64,000 bases of DNA from NCBI RefSeq assembly GCF_023065955.2, contig NW_026622863.1, positions 44,560,177 through 44,624,176 on the forward strand, given 5' to 3'. The stretch is from Ursus arctos (lineage: Eukaryota > Chordata > Mammalia > Carnivora > Ursidae). The translations under genes were made by a program, and so were the position numbers. Position 1 is the stretch's first letter, and the number at the start of each line of letters is the position of its first letter. Positions 49,661 to 61,960 of the stretch are shown in pieces. Below the pieces are notes generated by a model that was not told the DNA's origin, did not search any database, and saw only the letters and a program-made list of their open reading frames with translations.

Positions 49661-50560
49661 CGTCACAGAACGTGCCAGCGCCTTCCGGCTCATTCACAGA
49701 TGAAAGATGAAATCCTATGGGATCGTCTCAGGAGGCCGAGAAATGTTGCAGATCAGTGCGAGAGGCCCACCGCTCGGGCGCCTCCTGCGTCTGCCTTTCC
49801 TGCGGCTGGAGGGGCAGGAAGCTGGGGGCCAAACCGGCCACCCTTGCGGCTCCCACGAGCAAGAGCGGGCACGGCCAGCTGGGTCAGAACTCGGAACCCC
49901 CTTGCGGGCAGCCGGCAAAACAGGCAGAGAGGGGGGACGAGGGAGAGACACAAAGAAGGAGGTGGAGAAGCGGGGCGGGGGGACCCTGGGAAGGTGACTG
50001 AGGCACAGAGGGAAACGTAGAGACAGCGGGGGAGACGGAGGGGCAGAGATCCTGAGAGACACTTCCTCATCTGAAAACCATCACAGTGACATTCACCAAC
50101 CACACGGTCAGGGCTCAATCACAGGTGTCTACACGCGTTTATGAATTCTGAGCTACTCTGTTTTCTCGACTTTTCCAGAGCTCTAGGAATCCGACGGAAT
50201 CCCGTCACGGAGGACATCTCACAGTCCGCGGCTCTCCACTGGACGGCAGCCCCGATGCGGTCATCCTGGCTCGGTGATCGCTGCTGGTGACGCGCGATCC
50301 TCTGGCGTTTCGGCACGCATCGCTTAAAAATCCTTGGAGGACGGAATGAGTTCTGGTTGTTGTCCGGAAACCCTGCCCTTGACACAGCGGGAAGAAAGCG
50401 GAGCGGGGAAGCAAATCCAGAGACAACAGTCGAGCACTTTCCTAAGAAATGCTCCATGGAGAATGCTCTTGATGGCACAAGGACGATATTTATGGGAAGC
50501 ACAAACGTGAAGAACTCTAAGAACATGAGAAAATGAGTCAAAATGTCTGCACTGATGGAT
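49661..50560. other. Unidentified GC-rich region
   Basis: 49680-50060 is GC-rich with several overlapping open frames on both strands. 50119-50541 is open on the minus strand for 140 codons. None shows a domain I recognise, and codon choice looks compositional. It could be an orphan CpG island or an old retrocopy. Confidence 0.35.
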
Positions 50561-50818
50561 GGATAGACAGATAGCTGGGTAGAAAGCAGGTGTAAAAAAA
50601 TATATATGTATATTAATGGGAAACCAGGTGGATAGATTTATGTTCCCTCTAAAATTCTTTCAAGTTCAACAATTTTCACAATAAAATTTTTTGGAGAAAT
50701 GATGCAGAAAGCAGATTCTGAGCATGAGGAAGTTGTAGAAGTATCTTAACCAATTCATTATGCGTGTCCTTTCCATTGTAGATATCAAAGAGTGATCTGT
50801 TACAGAAATCTTGTTTCC

Positions 50819-50918
50819 AGGGTGCCTGGCTGGCTCGGTTGGTGGAGTGTGGGACTCTTGATCTTAGGGTTGTGAGTTCGAGCCCCATATTGGGTGTAGA
50901 GATTACTTAAAAAAATTG
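50819..50918 (+). repeat. Short tRNA-only CAN-SINE
   Basis: 'gtgcctggctggctcggttgg', 'gtgagttcgagccccatattg', 'gtgtagagattactta'. Confidence 0.88.
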
Positions 50919-52650
50919 TAAAAAAATATTTTTCTACATAAATCTAAAAGTGCTCTTTTAGTAAATATATGCTAAATATTATGTTATAACAAAGCATTGT
51001 GTCAGTACAACTGGGAGCAGTTTTTCTTTCCTAGCGGTAAATAGAGCAATGCTGTGTTTTATAATACGAGGCATCTTAACTTTGATTAAATATGGCATAT
51101 GATTTTGTAAAATCAAAACAAATGTCAAACCCAGTAACAACAAGCACACCTAATGCTCAGGTCTGGAAATGAAGTTAGAAAAATTTGGTTTTGTTTTTCA
51201 TTTTTATGTTCTTCAGTACCTTAAAATTTTTGTCATTTTTATGTTCCACTTTATTGAAAAAGATTATATCCTGCCTATTTCTGTTCCTGGATGGTGGAAC
51301 TATCTAGCTCTCTTGGAACCAAACTTCTGTGTTCTGGAAAAGTCACTAGAGTGACTCTTTAGTCCCACAAATGTAAGGTGAGTATTTTCCCCTCATTAGT
51401 GATTTTCACTTTTTGCTTTCTATGTGTCCCATGCCTTTTTGCCTCCTCTATTCTTCCTTGACTGCTTTCTCTTACATTGTGTGAATATTTTCTAATGGAG
51501 CATTTGAATTTCTTTACTGGTTGTTTTCGTTCATTTTCTGAGTTACTTCCTTAGTGGTTGCTCAGGGCTTACCCTATACATCGTAACTAATCAGGATGAC
51601 CCTGATTCACATGAGCTTTATTCCAGTGAGATACATAAGCAGCGTTCCTATATAGCTCTATTGTATTGTATCGTGTTGTATTATTGTGTTATTGCTAGCC
51701 AAATCACATCTACCGGTGTTAGAATTATTACTCTATATGATACTATAGTGCACTGTTATAATTATTACTTTATATGATGTTACGTCTTTTAAAGAGGCTG
51801 AGAGGAGAGCAAGTATATATTTGTAGCTTTTGTTATATATACTTTTTTTTAAAGCTTTTGTTATATTAACCTTTTGGGCTGTTATCGGAAATTATATCAC
51901 AATTCTACATGTTATAGGTCCAACAATATTATATTTAAATGTTCGTGTGTATATGTATGTGTATTATGACTATATTTTTTAGAATAATTCTTAGAATAAT
52001 TTTTCTGTGCCTTACTCTCCTCTCCTCTTGGCACTCCCATTATGTGTATATTGTTTGGCTTAATGGTGTCCTGCATTTCCCTGGGGCTCTGTTTATTTTT
52101 CTACACTTTTCTCTCCGTTCTTTGGATTGCATAATAGCTATCTTCAATTTGCTAATTCTTTCTTCTGTCAGTTCAGATCTACTGGTGAGTCCCTCTAGTG
52201 AGTTTTTCGTTTCAGTTATTACACGTTTCTGTTCCAGATTTCCATTTGGTACTATATTATAATGCCCAACTCTTAATCAGTTTTTTTCAATTTGGTGAGT
52301 CCTTATCACGATACCTTCCTTTTACTTTTATTTTATTTTTAAGATTTTATTTATTTATTTGACAGAGAGAGAGACACACACACAGTAAGAGAGGGAACAC
52401 AAGCAGGGGGAGCAGGAGAGGAGGAACCAGGCTTCCCGCTGAGCAGGGAGCCCGATACAGGGCTCGATCCCAGGACCCTGAGATCACTACCTGAGCCGAA
52501 GGCAGACGCTTAACAGCTGAGCCACCCAGGGGCCCCTTCCTTTTACTTTTAAAATCATGATTCCTCTTGGTTATCTGAACATACTTACAATAGCTACTTT
52601 GAAGGTTGCCTGCTTTTTAGGGGTCATACTCTCCTGTCTTACAGAACCCT
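50919..52650 (+). repeat. AT-rich L1 3' UTR-type region with a CAN-SINE at 52335
   Basis: 'gtggttgctcagggcttaccc', 'tgctaattctttcttctgtc' and 'aatagctactttgaaggttgc' are landmarks of LINE-1 3' UTRs. The SINE at about 52335-52536 lies on the minus strand. Confidence 0.6.
52335..52536 (-). repeat. CAN-SINE inside the L1 region
   Basis: 'taagattttatttatttattt' to 'gagccacccaggggcccc', with a short CA run. Confidence 0.9.
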
Positions 52651-52664
52651 TACCATGCCTCCTT

Positions 52665-52880
52665 CCTAACCAGCACTGTCCCATAGAACATTCTGCAGGA
52701 ATAGACATGTTCTCTTATCTGCACCATCCAATATGATAGACACTCACCTAATGCGGCCACTGAGCCCTTAAAATGTGGCTAGTGTTACCGAGGAACTGAA
52801 TTTTGTTTTATTTCATTTTTATTAATTTAAATTTAAATAGCCTTATGTGACTAGTGGCTATCTTCTTGGGCAGTGCAGTT
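52665..52880. repeat. DNA-transposon-like repeat ('ccacatgtggct' family), copy 2
   Basis: 'atccaatatgatagacactc', 'gaggaactgaattttgtttt', 'gcctatgtgactagtggcta'-type landmarks. Related to 20640-20835. Confidence 0.5.
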
Positions 52881-54050
52881 CTCGACCATGCTCAGAGTAC
52901 TCAATTCTCTAGAATCCTACCCAAGTGTTCCGGAACCTGCTTCCAGCCTCTGTGTGCCCCTTTTCCCGGCCCACCTTGAACCCTACACCCAGGCCAGGTC
53001 ATGCCGGTGCACACACCTCTACAGCCAAGGGGTGGGCAAGAGGTGATCTGGGAGATGGACCAAGCTCTCACATGGAGACGAGGGTGTCTGGATAAATGCA
53101 TGGATGACGGGCCCCTCGAGGGTTCAGGACGCAGACAGAAATGGGAAGAGAAAAGTGTGAGTTGCAGGCAGGGAATCTCCATTTGTACTTTTGGTCCGGG
53201 ATCCACAAATGTCAGGGATGATTTGGACTGGCCCTGTCCCATTTACCTGTGTAGTGGTTTACATGTGCGCTCATTGTGTCATTTTTTAATACGTATAATA
53301 TATATAAACGTGCAAAGGTGGTGTATGTCCACATAGAGATAGATGATCTTTCACAACTTAAACAATGATTTACAAATTTTACCACTATTTGGCTAGAGTC
53401 CAAGCTCTTCTCATGACATAAAGCCTTGTACAATCTGTCTTCTGCCTCTCTCTGACCTAATCTGCCACCCTCCCCTCCCCTCTCAGCTCCAGCCACACTG
53501 ACCTCACTCCAGCCAGCAGGCCACATCCCAGAGGAGTTTGTTGGAGGGGGCTTATTTGGCCGTCTTTATTTTTTAAATTTTTAATTCTGACACACAATGT
53601 GACAGTTTCAAGTGTCTGGCCCTGCCTTTAAAGCCCTTCGTGTCAGCAAAGACATGCCTCTGATGGGGGTCGGACGAGTGAGAGTGGTGGCGGCTGGAGC
53701 GGACAGCCACTGTCAGGAGGGATATGGCCCCCTCCCCGGCGTTAGGAGGAAAGCTGTCTGCTTATATAAGAAAGCTGGAGACAGTTCTGAAGCCTGCCCC
53801 AAAAGGCACAGTTGTGGTGGAAGGAACCATCAATCAGGTGCCCTGAACAGGTGGAGGCTGGGGCTACTCTCAGCGGAAAGCTGGGCTCAGAGCTCCAATT
53901 ACTAGCACAGAGAATCCACTATCGAAACTGATGCCAGAGGGGGGTGGGGAGGAGGAGACAGAGGCCTGAGTCAGCGGAAAGAGCCATTCCAGAGCACCTG
54001 AGGTGACGGCAGAACCACCAGAAAGGGAACTGGAGACCAGTAACAGTGAC
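52881..54050. other. Intergenic DNA with an L2-like fragment
   Basis: 53390-53570 resembles L2 ('gagtccaagctcttctcatg', 'ctctgacctaatctgccac'). The rest shows no gene or named repeat. Confidence 0.45.
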
Positions 54051-54054
54051 CCCC

Positions 54055-54243
54055 AGCTCAGAGGTTCTCAGATAGGGTGCCCTCGACCACCAGCATCAGC
54101 TGGACCCGAGAACTCGTTCACAATGCAAATCCCCAGGCTCCCCTTAGAGTCAGAAACTCCGAGGGGGAGGGAAGGCCCCGCTATCAGTGTTTCGACAAGC
54201 CCCCCAACGGGATTCTGATGTGCCACCAAGTCTGAGAACCCCT
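54055..54243. repeat. MER5A-type hAT DNA transposon
   Basis: 'cagaggttctcagatagggt', 'catcagctggacccgagaac', 'gattctgatgtgccaccaag' and the inverted end 'tctgagaacccctg'. Confidence 0.75.
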
Positions 54244-54734
54244 GATCTCACTGTAACGAGCGTGGACTGGGTGCCAGGCACTCTTCCGAGAGATTTACCG
54301 CTAGTCACTCACTGGTCCGCACGATCGGAGGTGCGCCGTTTTGCAGGTGGGAAATGTGAGGCGGGGCGATCCATAACTCATCTAAGCTCAGTCAGGGGTA
54401 AAGGTGCAGCTGGAACCTCAAGCAGTGTCCTCCCTGCACCACCATGCTCCCCGGAGAGCTGCTCCTGCTGCAACACTCAGCCCCTGCAGGGCAGCCTAAA
54501 ATGCGCAGCGGCCCAGTCCTCAGTTCGTGAGGCACTGAAGGCGGCTCGAAGATGCTGCATTTCTCACTGGGCCCTGGCTGATGGTGATGCTCCGGGTCCG
54601 GGTTCCACACTCGGAGAGGCGCGGTACTGATATCCTGCCCCCGCCCCGTGCGGGTGGAGTCCAGCAAATGGAGATGCTGCCCGGGGCTCTGTGAGAAAAT
54701 CCACGTGCACAGCCACCCACTGGGCCTCTTGGCC
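54244..54734. other. Intergenic DNA, possible MIR3/L3-like stretch
   Basis: 54245-54425 ('gtgccaggcactcttccgag', 'gcaggtgggaaatgtgagg') resembles an old SINE/LINE end. Nothing else is recognised. Confidence 0.4.
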
Positions 54735-55130
54735 ACAAATGACACGAAGCCAAATTCAAACTGGCTTACGTAGGCCCACGTACCTGCAACAGGTTAAGTT
54801 TGAGGTTAGGCACGGGTGGCCCCAGGGCCAAGGAGGTAGTGTGGATTCTTTCTCTCCATCTCTCGCTCTGCCTTCCTTTCTGTGTTGTCTTCATTTGCAG
54901 GCAAGCTTGCCTCTCACAGTGGCCCCAGCAGCTTAATGCTCCTTAGATGCCCAAGCTGGGAACCACATCGCAACACGAGCTCCCCTTCCTTCCTAGCTCA
55001 GCCCACCCAGGCTCTCACTGGCCAGGCTAGGGCCATTGGCCCATTTCTGAACAATCACTGTGGGCAGGGAGATGGAAGATTCTCATTAGCCAGGCCTGGG
55101 TTATGGGCTCACCCCTAGAGAGCCAGCAGG
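54735..55130 (+). repeat. Old interspersed repeat, 12185 family
   Basis: 'gccaaattcaaactggctta', 'ctctccatctctcgctctgc', 'tagccaggcctgggttatgg'. Confidence 0.5.
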
Positions 55131-55157
55131 TGGACTCAGCTGCATCCAAAACGTAGA

Positions 55158-55159
<2 letters not shown>

Positions 55160-55204
<45 letters not shown>

Positions 55205-55213
55205 TGTGTATGG
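55160..55213 (+). repeat. (GT)n microsatellite
   Basis: About 20 pure TG units (55160-55200), then 'tttgtgtgta'. Likely variable in length. Confidence 0.95.
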
Positions 55214-55524
55214 TGTGGTGGTGGGGATTCGCGGTAACCAGAAAAGGGAATGGATGTTGGACAGAGGCCAATATAACCAACGTCTACTACACCACCATTT
55301 GGCACCGGGAAGGCAAAATGTGTATCTATTCCTTAAAACGCTCTTAAGATGGGCCCACGGAAGAGACCATGGTAAAAGAGAAGACCCAGAAGTTGATATA
55401 TTTTATTATTTCATTTATATAAAGAATCAGGCAAAAATAACCTATGGTGTTAGAAATCAGCAGGGTGGTTACCCGTGTGGGGGAGTCTATCTGTGATCTA
55501 CTGCTGTGTAGCAAACCTCCCTAA

Positions 55525-55608
55525 ACACGAAACAATGATCGTTGATTACTATTATTACGCATGTTGACACGAAACAATGATCGTTGATTACTATTATTAC
55601 GCATGTTG
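55525..55608 (+). repeat. Perfect 42-base tandem duplication
   Basis: The unit beginning 'acacgaaacaatgatcgttg' and ending 'acgcatgttg' occurs at 55525-55566 and again, identical, at 55567-55608. Confidence 0.97.
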
Positions 55609-55819
55609 CTGGAAGTTGGCTGAGCCCAGCCAGGTGGTTTTCGCTTGGGGTCTCTCGTGTGGTTGTGGTCAGATGGTGGCCGGAGGTGGCGTCATCTTGA
55701 AGGCTCCCGCATTCACAAGTTTGGCAGTTGATGCTGGCTATTGGCCAGAATGCTCCCACATGAACCTTTTGGGTGGCCTGGTCTTCCTCACATGCCGGCT
55801 GGGTTCCAAAGGGAAGCAC

Positions 55820-55821
<2 letters not shown>

Positions 55822-55866
<45 letters not shown>
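55822..55866 (+). repeat. (GA)n microsatellite
   Basis: Pure GA run of about 16 units followed by 'gagaaagagagagaacc'. Confidence 0.95.
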
Positions 55867-55960
55867 ACCAGCCAGAATGTCTGCCCAGGATCAAGAGAAA
55901 TGGTTACAGACTCCACCTAAGTGGTGCGTTGTATGAGGAGCATGTGGAACACATGGTTAT

Positions 55961-56880
55961 AAATAGTTTCAGAAACTATAGTACGCCACAGGGAGGGGAG
56001 GCAGGGAGGGGGCATGAGGCGGGCTTCTGGGGGCCTCGCTATGCTCCTTAATCTAGACGCTGTTTACAACCAGTTGCATATTTTTCGCTGCACTGCCATG
56101 TCATTTCCTGAGTCTCTGCACAGGCAGTTCCAGACTTTTATCATCCTCCCTATCTTAGCTTTACTATCTTCTCCTCCAGAAAACCACCAACGACATCCCA
56201 CACCCCCTCCCCGTCATTAGTCTTCTCAACGCTACCGGGCCTAGTGAGGCCTTGATTATAGTACACACCACCTTACCTTCGGCTGTCCCCCCAACTCTAG
56301 ACCAGAAGTCCTCTAACCTTTTTGACCACACAGCCCACAAAAGTCTCCCATACGCATCTCCACTATACATGTGTAAGCAACAAGTTGCACTGTATGAATA
56401 TGTACAATGTAAAACACGTAAATAGAAATGCTTCAAAGGATGAGATAAAAGTGGTTCTGAATAGGCTATGTTTTCCAACACCTAGGTTTGCCTCGAAAAC
56501 CCCCAGAGAACCAGAACCCTCTTCAAAGACCCATAACTGTGACCGTGAGTTTCACAAGGGCCGGTGATGATCTTTCTTGCTCAGCTCTAATCCCTGGCCA
56601 TGGAGCTGGATGTGGAAACTTACTCACCTATACACTAAACTCAGGATCCGTGTGCTTGACAGTATGTACATTATACTCAAGTGAAAACAAATGTACTTAA
56701 CAACAACAGAAAGGTAAAATTTTCAAAGCTGAAGGACATCAGAGAAAGTCAGATAGAGTGAAACCTTGAGCCACCTCTGGCCCCCCCACCCCCAAGAAGC
56801 CTTGATGCCAGATGCAGCTTCTGGCCGGGAGCCCTGGACGTAGTGGCACCACGGAGAGAGGGGGAAGCGAGAAAAAATGG
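55961..56880. other. Intergenic DNA, nothing recognised
   Basis: About 0.9 kb of mixed sequence. No exon, RNA gene or named repeat is recognised. 56320-56460 may be LINE-like. Confidence 0.35.
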
Positions 56881-57425
56881 GGCTTGATGCTAGGCCGTTC
56901 TTGGTGATGAGTCATAAGTTGACTGTAAAATGCCAATGTAAGCAGACACCTGGAGTGGCTTCTCCCATCAAGAGATGATTGAGTGCCCTCTCCTTGAATC
57001 CGGGCTGTGCTTACTGAACAGAATAGAGAGGAAGTGGCCTTCTGAGGCGAGAGCGTAAGAAGCCTTCCAGCTTCTGATTAGCTCTTTTGGAAAGTGCACT
57101 TTTGGAATGCTGCCTCTTGGAACCCAGCCACCATTTTGAAGAGCCCAAGACACGCAGAGAGCCATGTATGGGCACTCCAGCCACAGCCCATGGTCACAGT
57201 CAGTATCAACTAACTGCCCGCCGTGTGAGTGAGCCATCTTGACATCCAGCACCTCCAGGTGACTGCAGACCTAGCTGATGGCCAACTGCAATGCTACGAG
57301 TGTCCTTAAGCTGCCCAGTGGAGCCCAGTCAACCCATAGGACCATGAAGCATAATAATGAGATGTTGTTTTAAGCCACTAAGACTTAGGGCGGTTTGTGT
57401 GTAAGCAGTAAGTAACTGGAACCAT
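56880..57425 (+). repeat. MLT1-type LTR
   Basis: 'gagtgagccatcttgacatcc', 'tgcagacctagctgatggcc', 'gttgttttaagccactaag' follow a MaLR LTR. The downstream end 'gtaagtaactgga' is typical. Confidence 0.7.
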
Positions 57426-57599
57426 TGGGATGCCTCCAGTGGCTCCTGTGAAGTGAATATAGAAAACTTACCCCTGATCTTAAATATGGGATCGCAATGT
57501 AGGAATTCCTTGGAGGTGATGGGTGGACACAGCAGTGTGTCCGCAACCAGGAGGCATCCGATGGATGGCAAGACCAAGCATGTCAATCTGCAGTCTCAG

Positions 57600-57740
57600 G
57601 GCTCCCTCAGTTAAATGGAGGACCTGAAACCAACCTCAGAGGGGTGTTGGGAAGATTCCAAGAAATCATGTGGGTAAAGCCCTCAACACAGGGCGTGACA
57701 CACAGCAGGGGCCCCCCAAAATGTTAGCGGTAACTCACTC
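57600..57740 (+). repeat. MIR 3' fragment
   Basis: 'aagccctcaacacagggcgtg' and 'acacacagcagg' resemble the MIR 3' end. Confidence 0.5.
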
Positions 57741-58187
57741 ACCATGCGGGTCGCCTGTTACGATGCATTTGATTGCAAGTAAGAGGACCCACGAATCAAC
57801 AGGGCTTGAATCAGAAGGAAATGTGATTTCACAGCAAGAAATCCAGAGGTAGGCTGCCCCAGGGTTGTTAAATTCAAACATTTAAGAAAAAGTTAATGAA
57901 ATTGTACTTCAATAAAAATTTTACTTAAAAATACACGTTAGTTGAATGCCAATGAATTGCCAGGCACAGTTCTGGGAGCTGGTGATAGAGAAAACACAGT
58001 CCCTTGGCGGAGGGTGCTCAGGGACATTATCAACAACTCAGGTCCTTCTTCTTTTCCGCCCTATCCTCAGCCTGACGGCAGAGTCACCAGACAGGGGCGC
58101 CTGCCCCTAGCATCACCTCTTGACACGTATCTGGAGGCAGAACAAGGAATTTGTTCGAGCCCATCTCTCTCTCTCTCTCTCTCTCTC

Positions 58188-58372
58188 TTTTTAAAGATTT
58201 TATTTGAAAGGGAGAGAGAGCACAAGTGGGAGGGGCAGAGGGAGACGGGGAGAGAGTCTCAAGCAGACTCCATGCTGAGAAGGGAGCCTGACATGGGGCT
58301 CGATCCCAGGACCCCAAGATAATCCAAAATCAAGAGTCAGATGTTTAACTGATTGTGACACCCAGGCACCCC
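58188..58372 (-). repeat. CAN-SINE preceded by a (TC)n run
   Basis: TC run (58165-58187), 'aaagattttatttgaaaggg', ending 'gtgacacccaggcacccc'. Confidence 0.88.
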
Positions 58373-58379
58373 CAGGGCC

Positions 58380-59180
58380 CAGCTCTTCCAAATTCAACTT
58401 TATGGAGGCATAATTTACAGCCACAAAACATACCCATTTTACATGTGTAATTCAATGAATCCCAAAAGGTTCTCTCTTGCCCCTTGCTGTTTTAAGATAT
58501 AGTTTTGTCCCGTATTTTTGTACGTCTAAACAATGTCTCCTTGTGCCTGGATTTGAGCTTTATAAAAATGTCATCCTAGGGAGCCTGGATGGCTGAGTTG
58601 GTTAAGTGGCTGCCTTTGGGTCAGGTCGTGACCTCAGGGTCCTGGGATTGAGCCCCGTGTCGGACTCCCTGCTTAGCGGGGAGTGTGCTTCTCTCTCTCC
58701 CTCTGCCCTTCCCCACCGCTCATTCTCTCTCTCAAATAAATAAATACAATCTTTTTGAAACAAATGTCATCCTCTATGGAGTTTCCTGAGTTTTGCTCTA
58801 TTCCCTCAACATTATCTTTTTTGTGCATCTGTAGCCCTTCCTTCTCACGGCTGTATAACACTCCTCTGTGTGAGTGTACCACAACCTACCCATTCTCCTT
58901 TCAGTGGACGTCAGGTTTGTTTCCAATTTTCTGCGGTCGAACAGCATCCCCACAAACGTTGCTGGACACCTGACCTAGTGCGCACGCTCCGGTTTCTTCC
59001 AGGGACGTGCCTGGGAATGGAGATGCTGAGGATGGGGGACTCCAGGCTTCTCCCCGGCTGCATTTTCAAAGTAAGACCAAACTATTCTCCAGAGGGCCGT
59101 AGTCACTTGCTCTCCCACCCGAAGCGCATGCGATGCCCTGCTAATCTCCGTCCTCACCTGCAGGCCTCCTAAGTTTTGCC
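58380..59180 (+). repeat. L1 3' UTR-type fragment split by a CAN-SINE
   Basis: 'tttatggaggcataatttaca' and, after the SINE, 'gtataacactcctctgtgtg', 'gtttgtttccaattttctgc' are LINE-1 3' landmarks. Confidence 0.6.
58577..58757 (+). repeat. CAN-SINE, the last one in the window
   Basis: 'gggagcctggatggctgag' head, 'caaataaataaatacaatc' tail. Confidence 0.88.
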
Positions 59181-59934
59181 AATTTGAAGACATAAAATAG
59201 ACCCTCAGTGTGGCCCCGGGCGGGCTTTGGTCAGATGGGTGGGATCCAGATGGAGGAGGAAGGGAACGTAGGGATTGTAATTTTGAGTCTGTGATGGGTT
59301 GGGCCACCGGCAGGGCTGCGGCGAAAGAGGAGGGATGTGAGCTATGTGGGTGGGGTGGGGCGGCGGGGACGGGGCTCTAGGCCAAGGCCGTGCTGACAGA
59401 GGGGGAGGCTGGGACAACAGGAAGATGACCTCAGCGCGGCTTCACTGGCTCTCCCCTGATTACGGACGAGGTGGAGCAGCTCTTCGGATCAAATTCATTA
59501 CAAAACTACTGAAGCAACAGTAGGATCTCAAGGGAGAAGACCAACAAACTATTTCTTAATGACTACTTTTTAAAAGCAGTGTTCCTAAAGAAAAAGAAAA
59601 TCTCAGACTGGGGGAAAATCTTTATCAAAATCTGTGTCGTACCAACGACCGCGGATATGTATTAATCCAAGAACGCCCCCATTCAGAACGGAGCCGTCCG
59701 CAGAGGACACACGCCGAGAGAGGAGCCCCGGGTAGCTCGGGGGCAGAGGCAGAACAGTTCTATCGCGAGACCAGTGAGACCCAGGACGCGGCTACTGCAC
59801 GCCCAGTGAGACGGGTACAGCGGTGACAATGCTGTGCTGGTGTCGGGGCCCATCAGAACAAGACCTCGACAGCCGGCTCCTCCGTACAGCTCCAGCCTTG
59901 GGAAATGTGCACGGCCCACATCTGACTTGTCATT
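59181..59934. other. Intergenic DNA, nothing recognised
   Basis: About 750 bases, CpG-rich in 59340-59400 and 59640-59880. No gene or repeat is recognised. Confidence 0.35.
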
Positions 59935-60590
59935 TCTTCATTCAGTTAACAAATATTTAGTAGTTCTGTGCCAGGTTCTGGAGATAAAGTGGTAGCCAGA
60001 ACAGACTCTGTCACTATCCTCATGGATTTATCTGTCTAAAGAGGGAGGGAGACAGGAGATCACAGATGGTCAGGGCTGAGACTAGGGAAATCCAGACTTG
60101 TAGAAGCCTGGGGAGGGGGTGTCAAGGTAGGCTTCCTGGAGGAGGAGACATCTTAATTGAGGCCTGAAAGATGTATGGAGTTAGTTGTGAGGAGGAGGCT
60201 GGGAGAAAGGGGGGGTGCTCCAAAAAGAGGAAAAAGCATGTACAAATGCTTAGAGGTGACAGGGGTCTGGAGTGTTCTAGATCAGTACCATCCAAAAGAA
60301 ACATAATGAGAACCCCACACGTGAGTTATGACATCATTAAAAATTTTTTAGTAGCCAGGTTAAAAAAAAACCCAGTTGAAATTAATTTTAATGATATACT
60401 TTATTTAACCTGATATAGCCAAAATATTACCGTATTAACATGTGATTGATATAAAAATTATTAATGAGATATTTTACATTCTCTTTTTTGTACTAAGTCT
60501 TTGAAATCTGGTGGGTATCTTACGCCTCCAGTGTCTCTCAATTCACACTAGCCACATTTCGGGTGCTCGACAGCCACAGGTGCGGCAGGA
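59935..60590 (+). repeat. Old LINE-type repeat and 'ccacatgtggct' family copy 3
   Basis: 59935-60290 has 'aacaaatatttagtagttc', 'gtaggcttcctggaggagg', 'ttgaggcctgaaagatg'. 60280-60590 has 'actagccacatttcgggtgc' and 'ctcgacagccacaggtgcgg'. Confidence 0.55.
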
Positions 60591-60594
60591 CCCT

Positions 60595-60760
60595 TGCTAC
60601 TCGAAGCGCTAGGGTACTTGGAAGCTTGCTAGAAACGCAGAATCTCAGGCCCCTCCCTAGCCCCACTAACTCAGAGTCTGTATTTTAACAAGATCCCAGG
60701 GGATTTACAGGCGCATGAGTTTGAGAAAAATTTACAGGCGCATGAGTTCTGCCTCAAACA
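60595..60760. repeat. Partial MER5A-type repeat with a small direct repeat
   Basis: 'cagaatctcaggcccctccc' and 'gagtctgtattttaacaag' match the family. 'atttacaggcgcatgagtt' occurs twice (60713 and 60730). Confidence 0.55.
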
Positions 60761-61750
60761 CTTCTGTGGCTTCCTACCGGCCTCATGATAAATGGCCAGC
60801 TACGACCTTGGCAATCGCTCACTCCTTCATTCGTTCACCACTACTGAGCGCCAACTGAGTCCCAGGCCCTGTGCTGGGTGATGCCGGGGACAGGGCACGG
60901 ATTAAGACAGACTTGATTCCTGCCCTCATGGAGCCCCCGGGTCATTAACCGAGAAGTCCCCAAGTCCCTGTTTCATTCTGACTACGGTCAGAACGGTGTG
61001 CTTGAAGTGAAGTTGCAGAGCGCAAGCTCAGGGGGCCTGACCTGCTTGGAGCGGAGGGGGCATCCAGAAAATAACCCAAATAAGGGAAGAGGCCACAATC
61101 GTGGCAAAACGCCACGAGCAGATTAAATGTCCCACTGTAGAGGGCGGGCCAGCCAGTCCACAGTCACTAAGAGGGATCATTTTCAGGTTTCAGAGCGACG
61201 AGGAGAAAGGCCTGGGGGATATAGGGTTACAGGAGTCGAAACAGGGACAGAGCCTGCTGATAGTACCACCCCGCGCACAGATCTGTCTGCATTTGGAAAA
61301 CGAGGGGAAAGGGAACAGAGAATCAGGAAGGTGTCAATATGCCAGCAGGGGGAGGACTGGGGGCCAGGAACTGCAGGCGATCTTTTCTTTAAAAAAGGTC
61401 TTTTAATAAAACATACCTGGATTTGCTCTAAAGTAATGGAGCAGGGGAGCCAATGTACAGGATGCGGACGGAGCCAGAGTGGCCACAGGGCTGAAGCCGG
61501 GAGATGGGGACACCAGCATTCCCTTAGACTTTTCGCTCTGCTTTTGTGTTTGTTTGAAATTTTCCCTAAAAGCAAAAAAAGCTAAGCATTGTTCTTTCCA
61601 GATAATGGGGGCTGTTGAAAAAGATTTTAGCAGATGGAGAAGAAAGTAATTTAAGCCCTTCCTTGGAAAAGAAGAAAGTGCATTATCAGAAGTGTGGACG
61701 CCTCCTTTAAGCACGGCATCCAGGAGGAAGGGGGTCAAAGGCAGACAATG
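60761..61750. other. Intergenic DNA with old repeat fragment
   Basis: 60820-61030 resembles the recurring LINE-type repeat ('actgagcgccaactgagtcc', 'ctgccctcatggagccccc'). The rest is unrecognised. Confidence 0.4.
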
Positions 61751-61759
61751 CGCGAGCGG

Positions 61760-61960
61760 CCAGACTCGGGTTCAAATCCTGATGCTGCCACTGGCCAGCT
61801 AGGGAACTCAAAGCAACCGACGTAAACTAAATGTCCCACTGAAGTCCGCGGGTGACAACGGCAGCTGCCCAAGGGCTGTGCGGATTAGTGAGCTCGTGCG
61901 TGCACAGGGCTGAGGACAGCGCCCACGTGAAGAAACCGCCGTGTAAAGGGGGCCGTTGTT
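61760..61960 (+). repeat. MIR-like fragment
   Basis: 'cagactcgggttcaaatcctg' and 'tgctgccactggccagctag' match the MIR middle region. Confidence 0.6.

Larger units (their letters stand above)
55480..55960 (+). repeat. Old interspersed repeat containing a tandem duplication
   Basis: 'gctgtgtagcaaacctccct', 'tttggcagttgatgctggct' and 'cacatgccggctgggttcc' belong to a common mammalian repeat. A 42-base unit is duplicated inside it (55525-55608), and a (GA)n tract lies at 55822-55866. Confidence 0.5.

Noticed and set aside
50119..50541. 140-codon minus-strand open frame as a gene
   Set aside because: No conserved motif, no splice or promoter context; kept only as an unidentified region.
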